In this document: piece after piece, positions 36,784 to 46,098 of the stretch
Numbering within the stretch: position 1 is the first letter of the stretch
How the letters are laid out: every line of letters starts with the position of its first letter
Source of the DNA: Lachnospiraceae bacterium
GTDB taxonomy: Bacteria; Bacillota; Clostridia; Lachnospirales; Lachnospiraceae
DNA length: 48,653 nt
Direction: 5' to 3'
Assembly (NCBI GenBank): GCA_029053015.1
Contig: JAIDHX010000024.1
Location: 1 to 48,653, forward strand
The notes under the pieces: generated by a model
What the model saw: the letters and a program-made list of their open reading frames with translations, nothing else
Told to the model about the DNA's origin: nothing
The model's database searches: none
Position numbers and translations under genes: made by a program

Positions 36784-36812
36784 ATTGTAATGAAACCAAA
36801 AGAAAAAGTCAA
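36784..36812 (-). promoter_or_regulatory. Sigma-A promoter of the T-box/pheST operon
   Basis: TTGACT (36812-36807) and TACAAT (36789-36784) on the minus strand have a 17-bp spacer. The -35 overlaps the stop region of the BrkB-type gene at 36809. Confidence 0.88.
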
Positions 36813-37681
36813 GCAGAAAAATCTGTATGCTGCGCTTTCTCTCTTTTTTCCTTTCTTTTCCGGTACAGAACTTTGTACGCAGGGCCAAAATACCGGTTGA
36901 TATGCGCGCCTATCAGGATAATGTAAATACAAAAATACAGCCACAGCATAATGATGACAATAATGGAAAGGCTGCCGTAAGTGCTCAGGTTGTTGATTCT
37001 CTCCACATAGATGGCAAACCCCCATGAATAGACACTCCACACAATCGCCGTGAACACCGCTCCCGGAAGCTGCGCGCTCAATCGCAGCTTTTTGTCCGGT
37101 ACATAGGCATAAACCGCCGCAAACAGCAGCGTCATAATCAACCATATAATGAGAAAGCGAAAATTCATAAAGAAATCAAACAGCCGCCTCGTCTGCGGTA
37201 CTCTTGCAAAAATCATGTCGAGCAGCACATTGCCAAACACATTGATAATAAGCGACAGCAAAAGCACCGCCAACATAACCAGTGTGTAGAAAGCGGCGAT
37301 GCCGCGCACCACAAAATAATTTCTTTTTTCCTCTACTCCGTTGATTTCATTGAGTCCCCGCATAAGCGCCAGCACGCCCCTGCTGGCGGACCAGAGTGTG
37401 GCAATCGCTGCAATCGACAATACGCCGGCTGATTTTTCGTACACATCCGACACAACAGAAACCATCAATGGTTCCAGCACCGTCGGCATAATTTCCGTAA
37501 TTCCCTTCAAAAGATTTTCTTCCGTCAAAGGCGTATAGGGAATAATCGTACAAATCATAATCAGTATGGGAACCAGTGACAAAAACATAAAAAAAGCGGT
37601 ACTTGCCGCAAAAGCGCCTATGTTTTTCCGATTCATCTGCTTTTTAAAATCACCAAATATTATGTACAGCTTTCGTATCAC
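36809..37681 (-). CDS. YihY/BrkB-family inner membrane protein
   Basis: This 290-residue protein has about six membrane segments and family features (FAASTAFFMFLSLVPILI, LWSASRGVLALMRGLNEING, LPGAVFTAIVWSVYSWGFAIYV split over two helices, YGSLSIIVIIMLWLYF). The family was once called RNase BN by mistake; its real function is unclear and may be transport or lipid-related. The start is GTG 37681 with GGAGG 6 nt before it. It lies 24 bp after the SpoIID-domain gene and runs straight into the pheST promoter. The basic tail (YRKRKEKREKAQH) is cytoplasmic. Confidence 0.9.
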   Translation of the reverse strand: MIRKLYIIFGDFKKQMNRKNIGAFAASTAFFMFLSLVPILIMICTIIPYTPLTEENLLKGITEIMPTVLEPLMVSVVSDVYEKSAGVLSIAAIATLWSASRGVLALMRGLNEINGVEEKRNYFVVRGIAAFYTLVMLAVLLLSLIINVFGNVLLDMIFARVPQTRRLFDFFMNFRFLIIWLIMTLLFAAVYAYVPDKKLRLSAQLPGAVFTAIVWSVYSWGFAIYVERINNLSTYGSLSIIVIIMLWLYFCIYIILIGAHINRYFGPAYKVLYRKRKEKREKAQHTDFSA

Positions 37682-37705
37682 CGCAATCCTCCGTTGTGAA
37701 AACTT

Positions 37706-39673
37706 TTAATACACCTGACAGCCTCCGTAAAAAAATTCCAAAATCTGCTGTGCCGTATAACCGGCCTCCGCCATGTTTTTGGCTCCGTTCTGGGACATAC
37801 CTGCACCATGCCCGAATCCGCCGCCGGACAGCTTATATCCTACCACATTTCCATTCTCCTGAACAGTCGAAATCGTAAAGAAACCGCTTGGCAGAAGGCT
37901 TTTCATCTCCACGTTGCTCCCGTCCTGCCTGCATACCTTCGTCACGCCGTCACAGAGCACATAACGGATATTCAGCTCGGTAATCACCTTATAGGTTGCC
38001 TTTTCCCCTTCAATCACCAGTTCCTCCGCCACGCCCCCTGCATTTCTGGATACAATTTCTATCTTTTTAATCGCTCCCAGTTCCGACGGTTTCTGGCTGA
38101 TATATTCACCACCTGAAAGCGTCAGAACCTGCAGCCGGTTCGCTGCATACCGGTTTTGCAGAATCTGAAGGATTTTCCCGCTGTCAATTTTGGTTACCTC
38201 ATAACTCCACCGGTACCATGGCTCCTCTCTTTCAAAATCCGTTTCCGGCGGCGTCTCCAGAAATTGTGCAAATACGGCTTCATCGCGCATGCTCTCCGCC
38301 GTATAGACGGATTCCAGTCCTTCATATCCCTCCCTGCTGACAGAGCGTGCTGTCAGATAGAAAAGCTCCGGCGCAGTCTGGGAACGCCACACATGCTCAT
38401 CGGAACCAAAGCCGCAGGAGGTGGAATAATAGTAAGTGCTGGCAAGCATCCCCTCGTAATACAAAAGCTGCCCTGCCGTTTCCTTTACCGCCATAGTCGT
38501 GGTACTCTGCTCCATGATATTGTTGTACACCTGATAGCCCGTGCTGTCGTCCACATGGGCGCCCACATCTGGCAGTCCCGGGGACAGCATGTGGGAGTAG
38601 GCATAGGTCCTGGCACAGATTGCCTGTGCTTTCAGAGCTTCCAACGGATATCCCGCCGGCATCTCGCTCGGCACCACTGCATAGAGATACTCTTCAAGCA
38701 GCACTTCATTGATGACCACAAGCCCGTTCTCTGTCAGACTTATTTCCATTGTCCCTCTGTAAGCCGGCGTCCCCTGACTTCTGTTTACAGACGGCAGGCT
38801 GATTTTTGCGGTCAGCGATGAAGGTATCACATAAATACGGCTGCCTCCATTCTCTCCGGAAAAGTAATGGCTGCCCGCCGATATCTCTATGCTTTCTCCT
38901 GCCGCATGTTCTTCCCGTCCCGCAGTATTCGGCACATCTGCATCGCCTGCTGACACTTCTTCCGCCACCGGTTCCCCATAGTAAATGGTATATGCTGCAT
39001 CACAGGAAAGCGTTACCGCCTCATGATAAGAACCGGCATAATCACTGTTTTTTATCTGTACCCGTATATACTGCATGGTTTCGTCCCTGGTCATCAGCAC
39101 GCCGCAGATTTTGCCGTTCTCCATGACAAAATCCGCATAGCTGTAGCCAATGCGGATATCCCGTTCCGTGCCTGCCCGAAGCTCTCCGTACAGCATATAA
39201 AACCTGACATTTTCAGCAAAAGGAATAAGCCCCAGATTCTCAAGTACCACACCTTTCTCTGTTTCCACGCTTATCACCTTGCCGCTCACCCTTTCACCTG
39301 TCTTTACAAAAATCCGGCTCACGGCGCCATCGGTCAATGTCAAGTCGGCCAGTTGTCCTGCATAGAACGCAAAGGAATCTGTTATATTGCTTTCTACCCC
39401 TTCTCCGCTATAGGGATATCTTCTGTTTTCTCCGTCAAACACCCCAATATAAGTATCCGCAGCCTCCGTTATGTACACGTTATACAGTTCTTCCGTCACG
39501 GAAGCCTGCGGCGGCGCTTCTTCCTTCTTTTTCTGCTCCCCGCTCCCGCTTTTCGCCAGCGCAAGGGAAAAGGCGATGAGAATGATAAGCCCGATTCCCA
39601 CCAGACATAAAACTGCTTTTATCTGCATTCTTTGAGATTTATTCCAGTCCGGCATATGATTCCATATTTGCAA
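37706..39673 (-). CDS. SpoIID/LytB-domain membrane-anchored protein
   Basis: This protein of up to 655 residues has a membrane anchor (VLCLVGIGLIILIAFSLALA, about 21-40), a large extracytoplasmic region of unclear fold, and a SpoIID/LytB domain in the second half (AYRGTMEISL, LEEYLYAVVPSEMP, EALKAQAICARTYA, FGHGAGMSQNGA). SpoIID is a lytic transglycosylase acting on peptidoglycan during engulfment; this protein is nearly twice its size and is not in a spoIID-type locus, so it may serve vegetative wall remodelling. I keep TTG 39673 because AGGA lies 7 nt before it; ATG 39628 is an alternative. No separate promoter is seen between it and the 6S RNA terminator. Confidence 0.85.
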   Translation of the reverse strand: MQIWNHMPDWNKSQRMQIKAVLCLVGIGLIILIAFSLALAKSGSGEQKKKEEAPPQASVTEELYNVYITEAADTYIGVFDGENRRYPYSGEGVESNITDSFAFYAGQLADLTLTDGAVSRIFVKTGERVSGKVISVETEKGVVLENLGLIPFAENVRFYMLYGELRAGTERDIRIGYSYADFVMENGKICGVLMTRDETMQYIRVQIKNSDYAGSYHEAVTLSCDAAYTIYYGEPVAEEVSAGDADVPNTAGREEHAAGESIEISAGSHYFSGENGGSRIYVIPSSLTAKISLPSVNRSQGTPAYRGTMEISLTENGLVVINEVLLEEYLYAVVPSEMPAGYPLEALKAQAICARTYAYSHMLSPGLPDVGAHVDDSTGYQVYNNIMEQSTTTMAVKETAGQLLYYEGMLASTYYYSTSCGFGSDEHVWRSQTAPELFYLTARSVSREGYEGLESVYTAESMRDEAVFAQFLETPPETDFEREEPWYRWSYEVTKIDSGKILQILQNRYAANRLQVLTLSGGEYISQKPSELGAIKKIEIVSRNAGGVAEELVIEGEKATYKVITELNIRYVLCDGVTKVCRQDGSNVEMKSLLPSGFFTISTVQENGNVVGYKLSGGGFGHGAGMSQNGAKNMAEAGYTAQQILEFFYGGCQVY

Positions 39674-39701
39674 ATTCTTATCCTGTCCCTTTCAGATTTT
39701 G

Positions 39702-39733
39702 AAAAGAGAGCAGCCGAAAAGCTGCTCTCTTTT
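39702..39733. terminator. Terminator of the 6S RNA gene
   Basis: A perfect 13-bp stem, AAAAGAGAGCAGC with GCTGCTCTCTTTT, surrounds a 6-nt loop, with T-runs on both strands. It ends the 6S transcript and separates it from the SpoIID-domain gene. Confidence 0.9.
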
Positions 39734-39740
39734 ATCTGTC

Positions 39741-39932
39741 GTATAACCCCAAAATGCCGGCTCTTGCCTTTTGACTCCTAGCCATAGCCAGGTGGGCAAC
39801 CGCAACCATGTTTTTGCCTTCCCCTGCAATCCTCATATGAGTGGAGGCTTGACAGCCGCATGGCGATATAGGAATCCCATTTAAAGTAGATGTAGGTTCA
39901 AAATTAACAAGAGTTATCGAACATTTCAGGTT
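39741..39932 (-). ncRNA. ssrS: 6S RNA
   Basis: The minus-strand transcript of about 190 nt starts AAGTAACCTGAAATGTTCGA and ends near GGCATTTTGGGGTTATAC. The two ends pair to form the closing stem, as in 6S RNA. The middle contains GC-rich segments (GGTTGCGGTTGCCCACC, GGAGTCAAAAGGCAAGAGCC) that can close the internal bubble. It has its own promoter and terminator and no reading frame. 6S RNA mimics an open promoter and binds the housekeeping sigma polymerase in stationary phase. The call rests on remembered sequence features of clostridial 6S RNAs and on the fold; a covariance search was not possible here. The remainder of the 324-bp gap holds only promoter and terminator. Confidence 0.82.
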
Positions 39933-39938
39933 ACTTAT

Positions 39939-39967
39939 ATTATAGTCAAAAATCGCGCCGATTACAA
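39939..39967 (-). promoter_or_regulatory. Sigma-A promoter of the 6S RNA gene
   Basis: TTGTAA (39967-39962) and TATAAT (39944-39939) on the minus strand have a 17-bp spacer. The start falls near 39932. The -35 lies about 30 bp after the pckA stop. Confidence 0.85.
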
Positions 39968-39997
39968 GACAAAAATATAGGTAATTTATACAATTAA

Positions 39998-41695
39998 TTA
40001 CAGGGTATTTGCTTCTGCAACTACCTTCTTTAATGCCTCAAGTGCTTCGTCAGGAAGCTTGTCATAGCCTTCCTTCTTGGTTGCGAAGCCTTCTACTGCA
40101 TCCACACGGTTCTGCATAGCATTCTTGAGCTGTTCAGCGTAATCCTTGTCAGACAAATCTACGTTGAAATCACCCCAGTTCATGATTTCGATATCGGAGA
40201 AAGGTCCCCATTTTTCAAAGGCTGCCTTTCCTTCCACGATGCTCTCCAGAATGCCAAGCGTATCAGCCGGTTTTACCTTTTTGCCCATGAAATCGCCGGT
40301 ATTGATGATGTAGCAGTCAACGTTCTTCTCTTCTACCAGCTTTTTAAATTTCTCATAGTCGTTTGCAAGCGGATAGGTTCTGAACGGATTTGCATAAGGC
40401 ACAATACGAAGTGCATTCAAATCAGTGCCTGCTGCCACACGCTCTGCTGTAGAGGTCTTAGTTGCAAGGGTTGCACCCATAACAGAAGCAAGCGCAGCGC
40501 CTTTCAGCTTCACTACAGGAGGAATGGTCGGGTCCTTCATAATCCAGAAAATAGCGTTTACAGGAGCGTCAATCTTATCCACACGGTTCGGAGACCAGAG
40601 TTTGGACTTGATGGCACGTCCGTTGCCGTTTCTGATATCCTCTGTCACAAGCTGGATTTTGCCATTCTCATCCAGTGTTGCAGAGCAGTTCTGTGCAGAA
40701 AGCAGATACTCGTTGTCAGGACAGCCTGTCGGATAATCTGCAGTCTTGTCAAAATAAGTAGGCTCCAGTGCAACGGAAGCACAGGTGTCGGTATTGATGA
40801 TGAATGCATCGTCATGCAGCACCTTGATTTCATATTTGCCGCCATGTTTTGCATGGGTCAGCGTGGACTTGCCGGAACCTGACAGACCATATACGGAAGC
40901 AACAAACTTTTTGCCGTCGGGAAGCAGGTATTCCTTCTGTCCGCCGTGGCAGGAAGCATAGCCGTTTCTGTTTGCAAGCGCCCATGCCATGGTCAGTGTG
41001 CCCTTCTTGTGCTCGCCAAAGTATCTCATACCGAGAATCGCTGCACAGTTCTGGTTGGTATCAAAATAGCACAGGGTCAAAGGATCGCTTAAGCAGCTGT
41101 AATCTACGTCCGGTCTGTTGCCGGGCACCCACTGCGGATCGGAGAAAATGTAAATATCCGGCTCATTGCCATCGCCTACCGGCTTGGAATTTTTGTACAT
41201 TTTTACATACTCGTCAGACATATACTGGAAGTTGATCATCCAGTTGTAGAGAATATTCTCCTCGCCTTCGGGAATCAGAAGATGCGCCTTTACCATAAAC
41301 TCAGGGTCAAGGCCTACGAAACATTCTGCATGGTACATGGTTTTCCAGCGTGTCTCATAAACTGCATCCATAACTACCTTATCCAGCTTTGCTTCATCCA
41401 CACCGGGCTCACCCTTGATGCGGCGTGCTGCTGCATAACGGCCTGTTACGGCGCCATCGTTAAAAAGAAGCACCTTGGCATCTTTCTCAAGACCAAAGGT
41501 CTCGCCATCCTTTACGGGCATGTCTGTCACAACAGTTCCCGGGGAATTTTTTGCCAGTTCATAGGCCTCCTTCAATGTGTTTACTTTCACTACATTGTTT
41601 CCGTAGAAAGCTGCCTCAATAATGGAACGGGTCTTGGAAAACCCTACCTTGCCGGCGCCAATTTCGGAAATTGGATAATACGCTTTTGTTGACAT
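39998..41695 (-). CDS. pckA: Phosphoenolpyruvate carboxykinase (ATP type)
   Basis: This enzyme interconverts oxaloacetate plus ATP and PEP, CO2 and ADP. The 565-residue protein has the P-loop YGLSGSGKSTL of ATP-type enzymes, the downstream kinase segment LHDDAFIINTD, and TKTSTAERVAAGTD in the C-terminal half. In fermenting anaerobes it often works in the carboxylating direction to make oxaloacetate and conserve ATP. AAGGAGG precedes ATG 41695. It has its own promoter and a leader of about 115 nt with direct repeats, so it is probably regulated apart from the upstream aminopeptidase. Confidence 0.95.
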   Translation of the reverse strand: MSTKAYYPISEIGAGKVGFSKTRSIIEAAFYGNNVVKVNTLKEAYELAKNSPGTVVTDMPVKDGETFGLEKDAKVLLFNDGAVTGRYAAARRIKGEPGVDEAKLDKVVMDAVYETRWKTMYHAECFVGLDPEFMVKAHLLIPEGEENILYNWMINFQYMSDEYVKMYKNSKPVGDGNEPDIYIFSDPQWVPGNRPDVDYSCLSDPLTLCYFDTNQNCAAILGMRYFGEHKKGTLTMAWALANRNGYASCHGGQKEYLLPDGKKFVASVYGLSGSGKSTLTHAKHGGKYEIKVLHDDAFIINTDTCASVALEPTYFDKTADYPTGCPDNEYLLSAQNCSATLDENGKIQLVTEDIRNGNGRAIKSKLWSPNRVDKIDAPVNAIFWIMKDPTIPPVVKLKGAALASVMGATLATKTSTAERVAAGTDLNALRIVPYANPFRTYPLANDYEKFKKLVEEKNVDCYIINTGDFMGKKVKPADTLGILESIVEGKAAFEKWGPFSDIEIMNWGDFNVDLSDKDYAEQLKNAMQNRVDAVEGFATKKEGYDKLPDEALEALKKVVAEANTL

Positions 41696-41767
41696 ACTAC
41701 GTCCTCCTTCAATAAGTATCTATTATTGTATTGCCGCAGTAACGGCATACTGCCTTTTTTTATGTGG

Positions 41768-41794
41768 AATACCGCTTCATGGCAATGCCGCTTC
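41768..41794. repeat. Direct repeat in the pckA leader
   Basis: AATACCGCTTC (41768-41778) and AATGCCGCTTC (41784-41794) are 11-bp direct copies with one change and a 16-bp period, just downstream of the pckA -10 box. They could be a roadblock operator. Confidence 0.45.
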
Positions 41795-41815
41795 GCGTTT
41801 CCCCATATCACGTTT

Positions 41816-41844
41816 ATTATCTCAGAGCCCCCGTTAAAAGTCAA
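41816..41844 (-). promoter_or_regulatory. Sigma-A promoter of pckA
   Basis: TTGACT (41844-41839) and GATAAT (41821-41816) on the minus strand have a 17-bp spacer. The leader to ATG 41695 is about 115 nt. Confidence 0.8.
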
Positions 41845-41872
41845 TATTGGACGGCTAAATTTTATAATGATT

Positions 41873-43675
41873 TTACACTTCCCGCGTCGCTTCTGCCAGC
41901 CATGCTCGCTCTTCTTCATTTAAATGCGGCGCAATTTTTTCATATACCTTTTTGTGATAGAGGTTGAGATAAACTCTGTTTTCCTCCGTCATATATTTTA
42001 TGTCAATGGCCTCCAAATCAATCGGCACATAGGTCAGCGTTTCAAAATGCATAAACTGTCCGTCCGTATTTTTTACGTCGTTTTTAGCCACCATTACATT
42101 TTCAATCCGGATACCATGGCTTCCCTCAATATATACACCCGGCTCATTTGTCACATCCATGCCTTCCTCGATAACAGCCTCCGTCGCGCCTTCCGCAAAA
42201 CGCCAGCGAAGCCCCTGAGGTCCTTCATGCACGTTCAGGATATAGCCGACACCATGCCCCGTCCCGCATTTATAGTCCATATTCATATTCCAAAGCGGCG
42301 CCCTTGCCAGAATATCCAGATTGCGCCCTGTACAGCCGTACAGCCACTTTGCATGACTTAAACTTAACATGCCGGCAGCAACCGCCGTGTAGTGGCATTT
42401 GATTTCATCGGAAATGGGACCGAGGACAATGGTTCTCGTCACATCCGTGGTTCCTCCCATATACTGTCCGCCGGAATCTACAAGGAGCATTCCCTCCGGC
42501 GCCAGCACCTTAAAGCTCTCCGGTGTCGCCTCATAATGCATCATGGCAGCGTTTTCTTTGTAGGCTGAAATGGTAGGGAAGGATAAATCCAAAAACTCCG
42601 GTATCTGCCTTCTTAAGCCCTCTAAATAGTCCGCCGCGGTTATTTCCGTTATCTCTATTTTGCCGATGTTCTGCTTCAGCCAGTAAATAAACTTTGTGAC
42701 TGCCACGCTGTCCTTGATATAAATCTTCTCCATATTGGCAAGCTCGGTGGCATTTTTCACCGCCTTTTTCAAATCAGTCGGGTTTTTCCCTTCCACCACC
42801 TTGGCTCCCGCCGCCGCTTTTTTGTAAAGGCAGTAACTGCAGTGCCTCTTATCCAGCATAATTTTGGTGTCTTTTCCTGCCTCTTTTTCCAGAAAATCCA
42901 TAATGGTATCATAAGGACGAACAGTGATATGATTCTCCGCCAAATACTTCTTTGTTTCTTCGCAGAGCGCATCCTGCTGGATAAAAAGAATACTCTCTTC
43001 CCCGCCGATATACCCGTAGGAAAGCGCTACCGGATTACACTCTACATCCCCGCCGCGTACATTGAAAAGCCACATCAAATCGTCCAGCTTTGTCAAAAGA
43101 AGCCTGTCTGCGCCGCCCTTTTTCACCTCTTCCATCACGGAAGCAAGTTTTTCTTTTGTGCTCATACCGGCAATTTCATCGGACAGCACACGCAGCTTTT
43201 CACAGGACATCGCCGGACGCTCCTTCCATACCGCTTCCGCCAAATCCTTGTCATATACAAAGGAAATCTTCTTGTCAGCCAGTTTCTTCTCCAGCAGAAC
43301 GCCTTCTGCCGCCGGCACTACCCTGCCGTCAAAGCCAAGAGTCTGCCCCTCTTTCATATTTTCCTTTAAAAATTCGTGCAAAGTGGGCACGCCCTCCTCC
43401 GCCATGCGAAACAAAGTGACGCCGGTTCCCGCAAGCTCATTCTCCGCCTGAATAAAATATCTGCCGTCCGTCCACAGTCCGGCTCCCTCCTGCCATACGA
43501 GCAGCGTGCCGTTAGATCCTGTAAAGCCGCAGAAATATTCCCGTACCGTAAAATAAGCGCCCACATATTCCGAGTTGTGGAAATCCGCCGTCGGAATCAT
43601 GTAGTAGTCGATTTTTTCTTTTTCCATGACGTCCCGCAGCGCAGTCAGCCTCTGTTTGATTTTTAAATTTTCCAT
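41873..43675 (-). CDS. Xaa-Pro aminopeptidase (M24B family), long three-domain form
   Basis: This enzyme removes an N-terminal residue that precedes proline. The 600-residue protein has two creatinase-like N-terminal domains and a C-terminal pita-bread domain with five metal ligands: Asp in LLVDSGGQY and GTTDVTRT, His in GHGVGYILNVHEGPQ, Glu in DVTNEPGVY and Glu in GIRIENVM. The length matches the long form shared with eukaryotic APP1 rather than the 440-residue PepP. AAGGAAAAG precedes ATG 43675. It is 44 bp after deoC, in the same direction. Confidence 0.94.
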   Translation of the reverse strand: MENLKIKQRLTALRDVMEKEKIDYYMIPTADFHNSEYVGAYFTVREYFCGFTGSNGTLLVWQEGAGLWTDGRYFIQAENELAGTGVTLFRMAEEGVPTLHEFLKENMKEGQTLGFDGRVVPAAEGVLLEKKLADKKISFVYDKDLAEAVWKERPAMSCEKLRVLSDEIAGMSTKEKLASVMEEVKKGGADRLLLTKLDDLMWLFNVRGGDVECNPVALSYGYIGGEESILFIQQDALCEETKKYLAENHITVRPYDTIMDFLEKEAGKDTKIMLDKRHCSYCLYKKAAAGAKVVEGKNPTDLKKAVKNATELANMEKIYIKDSVAVTKFIYWLKQNIGKIEITEITAADYLEGLRRQIPEFLDLSFPTISAYKENAAMMHYEATPESFKVLAPEGMLLVDSGGQYMGGTTDVTRTIVLGPISDEIKCHYTAVAAGMLSLSHAKWLYGCTGRNLDILARAPLWNMNMDYKCGTGHGVGYILNVHEGPQGLRWRFAEGATEAVIEEGMDVTNEPGVYIEGSHGIRIENVMVAKNDVKNTDGQFMHFETLTYVPIDLEAIDIKYMTEENRVYLNLYHKKVYEKIAPHLNEEERAWLAEATREV

Positions 43676-43719
43676 ACTTTTCCTTCTTTCTTTTTTATTG
43701 CCATGCCTATTATTTTTTC

Positions 43720-44391
43720 CTAATACACGTCTTCAGAAAGCGATACGCCTTCACACAAAGACACCGCCTTTGACGTTCCGACGCGGTCGCAGCCAAGTTC
43801 TATAAATGCCTGCAAATCCGCAAGCGTCTGTACACCGCCGGCCGCCTTGATCTTGACGCCGCTTCCGATATGTTTTTGAAACAGTGCAACGTCCTCCTTT
43901 GTTGCGCCGCCCGTTCCAAAACCTGTGGAGGTTTTAATGTAGTCTGCTCCTGCCTCTGTCACTACCCTGCACATCTCTGTTTTTTCCGCTTCACTCAGAT
44001 AGCAGGTTTCCACGATAACCTTCAGTATGTGGTCTTTGCAGATTGCCTTTAGTCCGGCAATCTCTTCCTTTACTTTGTCATACAGACCGTTCTTTACGTC
44101 GCTGATATTTACCACCATATCGATCTCGTCACAGCCTTCTGAAAGCGCCTGCCTGACCTCCGCAGCCTTCGCTTCCGCCACACTGTAGCCAAGCGGAAAA
44201 CCGACCACCGTACAGATACGAAGCGCATCGCCGTAGGTTTCCTTCACCCTCTTCACATATGCAGGCGGAATACATACGGATGCCGTCCGGTATTTTACCG
44301 CCTCTTCGCAAAGCTTTTGAATGTCCTCCCATGTGGCAAAAGCCTTTAGCTGTGTATGATCCACATGCGCAAGCATCTCCTGTATTGTCAT
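43720..44391 (-). CDS. deoC: Deoxyribose-phosphate aldolase
   Basis: This enzyme splits 2-deoxyribose 5-phosphate into glyceraldehyde 3-phosphate and acetaldehyde in nucleoside salvage. The 223-residue protein starts MTIQEMLAHVDHTQLKAFAT at ATG 44391 (GAGGAA upstream; the frame continues to 44460 without a site). The Schiff-base Lys is in YIKTSTGFGTGGAT, and the second active-site Lys is in VKIKAAGGVQT. The usual neighbours deoD, cdd and pdp are absent; it is linked here only to the aminopeptidase. Confidence 0.95.
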   Translation of the reverse strand: MTIQEMLAHVDHTQLKAFATWEDIQKLCEEAVKYRTASVCIPPAYVKRVKETYGDALRICTVVGFPLGYSVAEAKAAEVRQALSEGCDEIDMVVNISDVKNGLYDKVKEEIAGLKAICKDHILKVIVETCYLSEAEKTEMCRVVTEAGADYIKTSTGFGTGGATKEDVALFQKHIGSGVKIKAAGGVQTLADLQAFIELGCDRVGTSKAVSLCEGVSLSEDVY

Positions 44392-44515
44392 TTTCTGTTC
44401 CTCTGCTTTCCTTTTTCTTCCGGATTTTATTGTAATACGATACACCAAAAAAATCCACAATTTATGAAAAGTTTGTGAATTTCATTTGAAATCTTTGTTA
44501 AATATATTTTTTTGC

Positions 44516-44545
44516 TTGCAAGGCTTTTGCTGTCCGTGATATGAT
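44516..44545 (+). promoter_or_regulatory. Possible promoter of gltA
   Basis: TTGCAA (44516-44521) and TATGAT (44540-44545) have an 18-bp spacer. The leader of about 125 nt to ATG 44676 is AT-rich with no clear riboswitch fold. Confidence 0.6.
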
Positions 44546-44675
44546 AAACCTACTTCTTGTAAAATGCATATTATACACTTCTGTTGTATCATAATAAATT
44601 TTTGCATAACCTGTTAGTAGAATCCGGGTCATATACCCATATTACCCTAGCATTTTTTCAGAAAGGAGCAATGAC

Positions 44676-46040
44676 ATGGAACACAATACATATTCAGACA
44701 TCACTCCGGAAATCGTAAGACTCGCTAAGCTCTCTGAAGAAGCCGGCATTATAGATTCCGAATTATTTACCAAATACGATGTAAAACGCGGCCTGCGTGA
44801 TTTAAACGGCAAAGGCGTACTGGCAGGCCTGACACATATTTCCGATGTACGCGCCAAGGAAATCGTGGACGGCGTGGAGGTACCTGCTCACGGGCGGTTA
44901 TTTTACCGCGGCTACGATGTGCAGGATCTGGTAAACGGCTTTACCGGTGAAAACCGCTTCGGTTTTGAGGAGATCGCCTATCTTCTCTTATTTTCCAAGC
45001 TTCCCGACAAAAAAGAGCTTGCAGACTTTGAACAGCTCTTAGGCGGATACCGTTCCCTGCCCACCAGCTTTGTGCGGGATATCATTATGAAAGCGCCCAG
45101 TAAGGATATGATGAATACGCTTGCAAGAAGCGTGCTGACACTCTACTCCTATGACGACAGGGCTGACGATACTTCCCTGCCAAACGTACTCAGGCAGTGT
45201 CTGCAGCTTATCAGTCTGTTCCCCATGCTTTCCATCTATGGCTATCAGGCATACAGCCATTATCACGACGGAAACAGCCTGTTTATCCACCAGCCTCTTG
45301 CAGAGCTGTCCACCGCAGAAAATATTCTGCATATTCTGCGTCCCGACAGTTCCTACACCCCTTTGGAGGCAAAGATTCTGGATATTGCCCTTGTGCTGCA
45401 TATGGAGCACGGCGGCGGTAACAACTCTTCCTTTACCACCCATGTGGTAACCTCCTCTCTGACGGACACCTACTCCACGATTGCGGCCGCAATCGGTTCC
45501 TTAAAAGGTCCCCGCCACGGCGGCGCCAACATCAAGGTTGTAAAGATGTTTGAAGAGATGAAAAAAGAAATTCGTGACTGGGAGGATGAAGATGAAGTTT
45601 CCGCATACTTAAGGAAACTGCTCCACAAGGAAGCCTTTGACCATGCCGGTCTGATATATGGTGTCGGACATGCAATTTATTCCAAATCCGATCCTCGTGC
45701 CGTGTCATTTAAAGGCTTTGTAGAAAAGCTTTCCGAGGAGAAAGGCCTCCTCAAAGAATTTGCCCTGTACTCCATGGTAGAACGACTTGCTCCCGCTATT
45801 ATCGCTGAAGAAAGACAGATGTACAAGGGCGTCAGCATCAACGTGGACTTTTACTCCGGCTTTGTTTATCATATGCTGGGACTTCCCATGGAGCTGTACA
45901 CCCCCATCTTCGCCATCGCCCGTATCGTAGGCTGGAGCGCACACAGACTGGAGGAACTAGCCAACAACGGCAAGATTATCCGTCCCGCCTACAAGCCCAT
46001 CGGAGAAGATAAGGATTATATTGCTATTGATAATAGATAA
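44676..46040 (+). CDS. gltA: Citrate (Si)-synthase
   Basis: This enzyme condenses acetyl-CoA and oxaloacetate to citrate. The 454-residue protein has the Si-type catalytic residues: His in MEHGGGNNSSF, His in GVGHAIYSKSDPRA and Asp in NVDFYSGFVYHMLGLP. The first 50 residues are an extra helical segment beyond the compact core. AAAGGAG precedes ATG 44676. It is monocistronic with its own terminator, and is unrelated in fold to the candidate Re-citrate synthase at 1453-2895. Which one carries the flux cannot be decided from sequence. Confidence 0.95.
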   Translation: MEHNTYSDITPEIVRLAKLSEEAGIIDSELFTKYDVKRGLRDLNGKGVLAGLTHISDVRAKEIVDGVEVPAHGRLFYRGYDVQDLVNGFTGENRFGFEEIAYLLLFSKLPDKKELADFEQLLGGYRSLPTSFVRDIIMKAPSKDMMNTLARSVLTLYSYDDRADDTSLPNVLRQCLQLISLFPMLSIYGYQAYSHYHDGNSLFIHQPLAELSTAENILHILRPDSSYTPLEAKILDIALVLHMEHGGGNNSSFTTHVVTSSLTDTYSTIAAAIGSLKGPRHGGANIKVVKMFEEMKKEIRDWEDEDEVSAYLRKLLHKEAFDHAGLIYGVGHAIYSKSDPRAVSFKGFVEKLSEEKGLLKEFALYSMVERLAPAIIAEERQMYKGVSINVDFYSGFVYHMLGLPMELYTPIFAIARIVGWSAHRLEELANNGKIIRPAYKPIGEDKDYIAIDNR

Positions 46041-46053
46041 TGATAAATGACAG

Positions 46054-46087
46054 AAAAGCTCTCCCGCATGATGGGGAGAGCTTTTTA
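46054..46087. terminator. Terminator between gltA and thrC
   Basis: AAAAGCTCTCCC and GGGGAGAGCTTTTT form an 11-12 bp stem around CGCATGAT with T-runs on both strands. It serves gltA and the convergent thrC. Confidence 0.9.
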
Positions 46088-46098
46088 TATCTATTCTG

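Noticed and set aside
38156..38821. 221-codon open frame on the plus strand
   Set aside because: It is antisense to the SpoIID-domain gene and shows no known domain or ribosome site.
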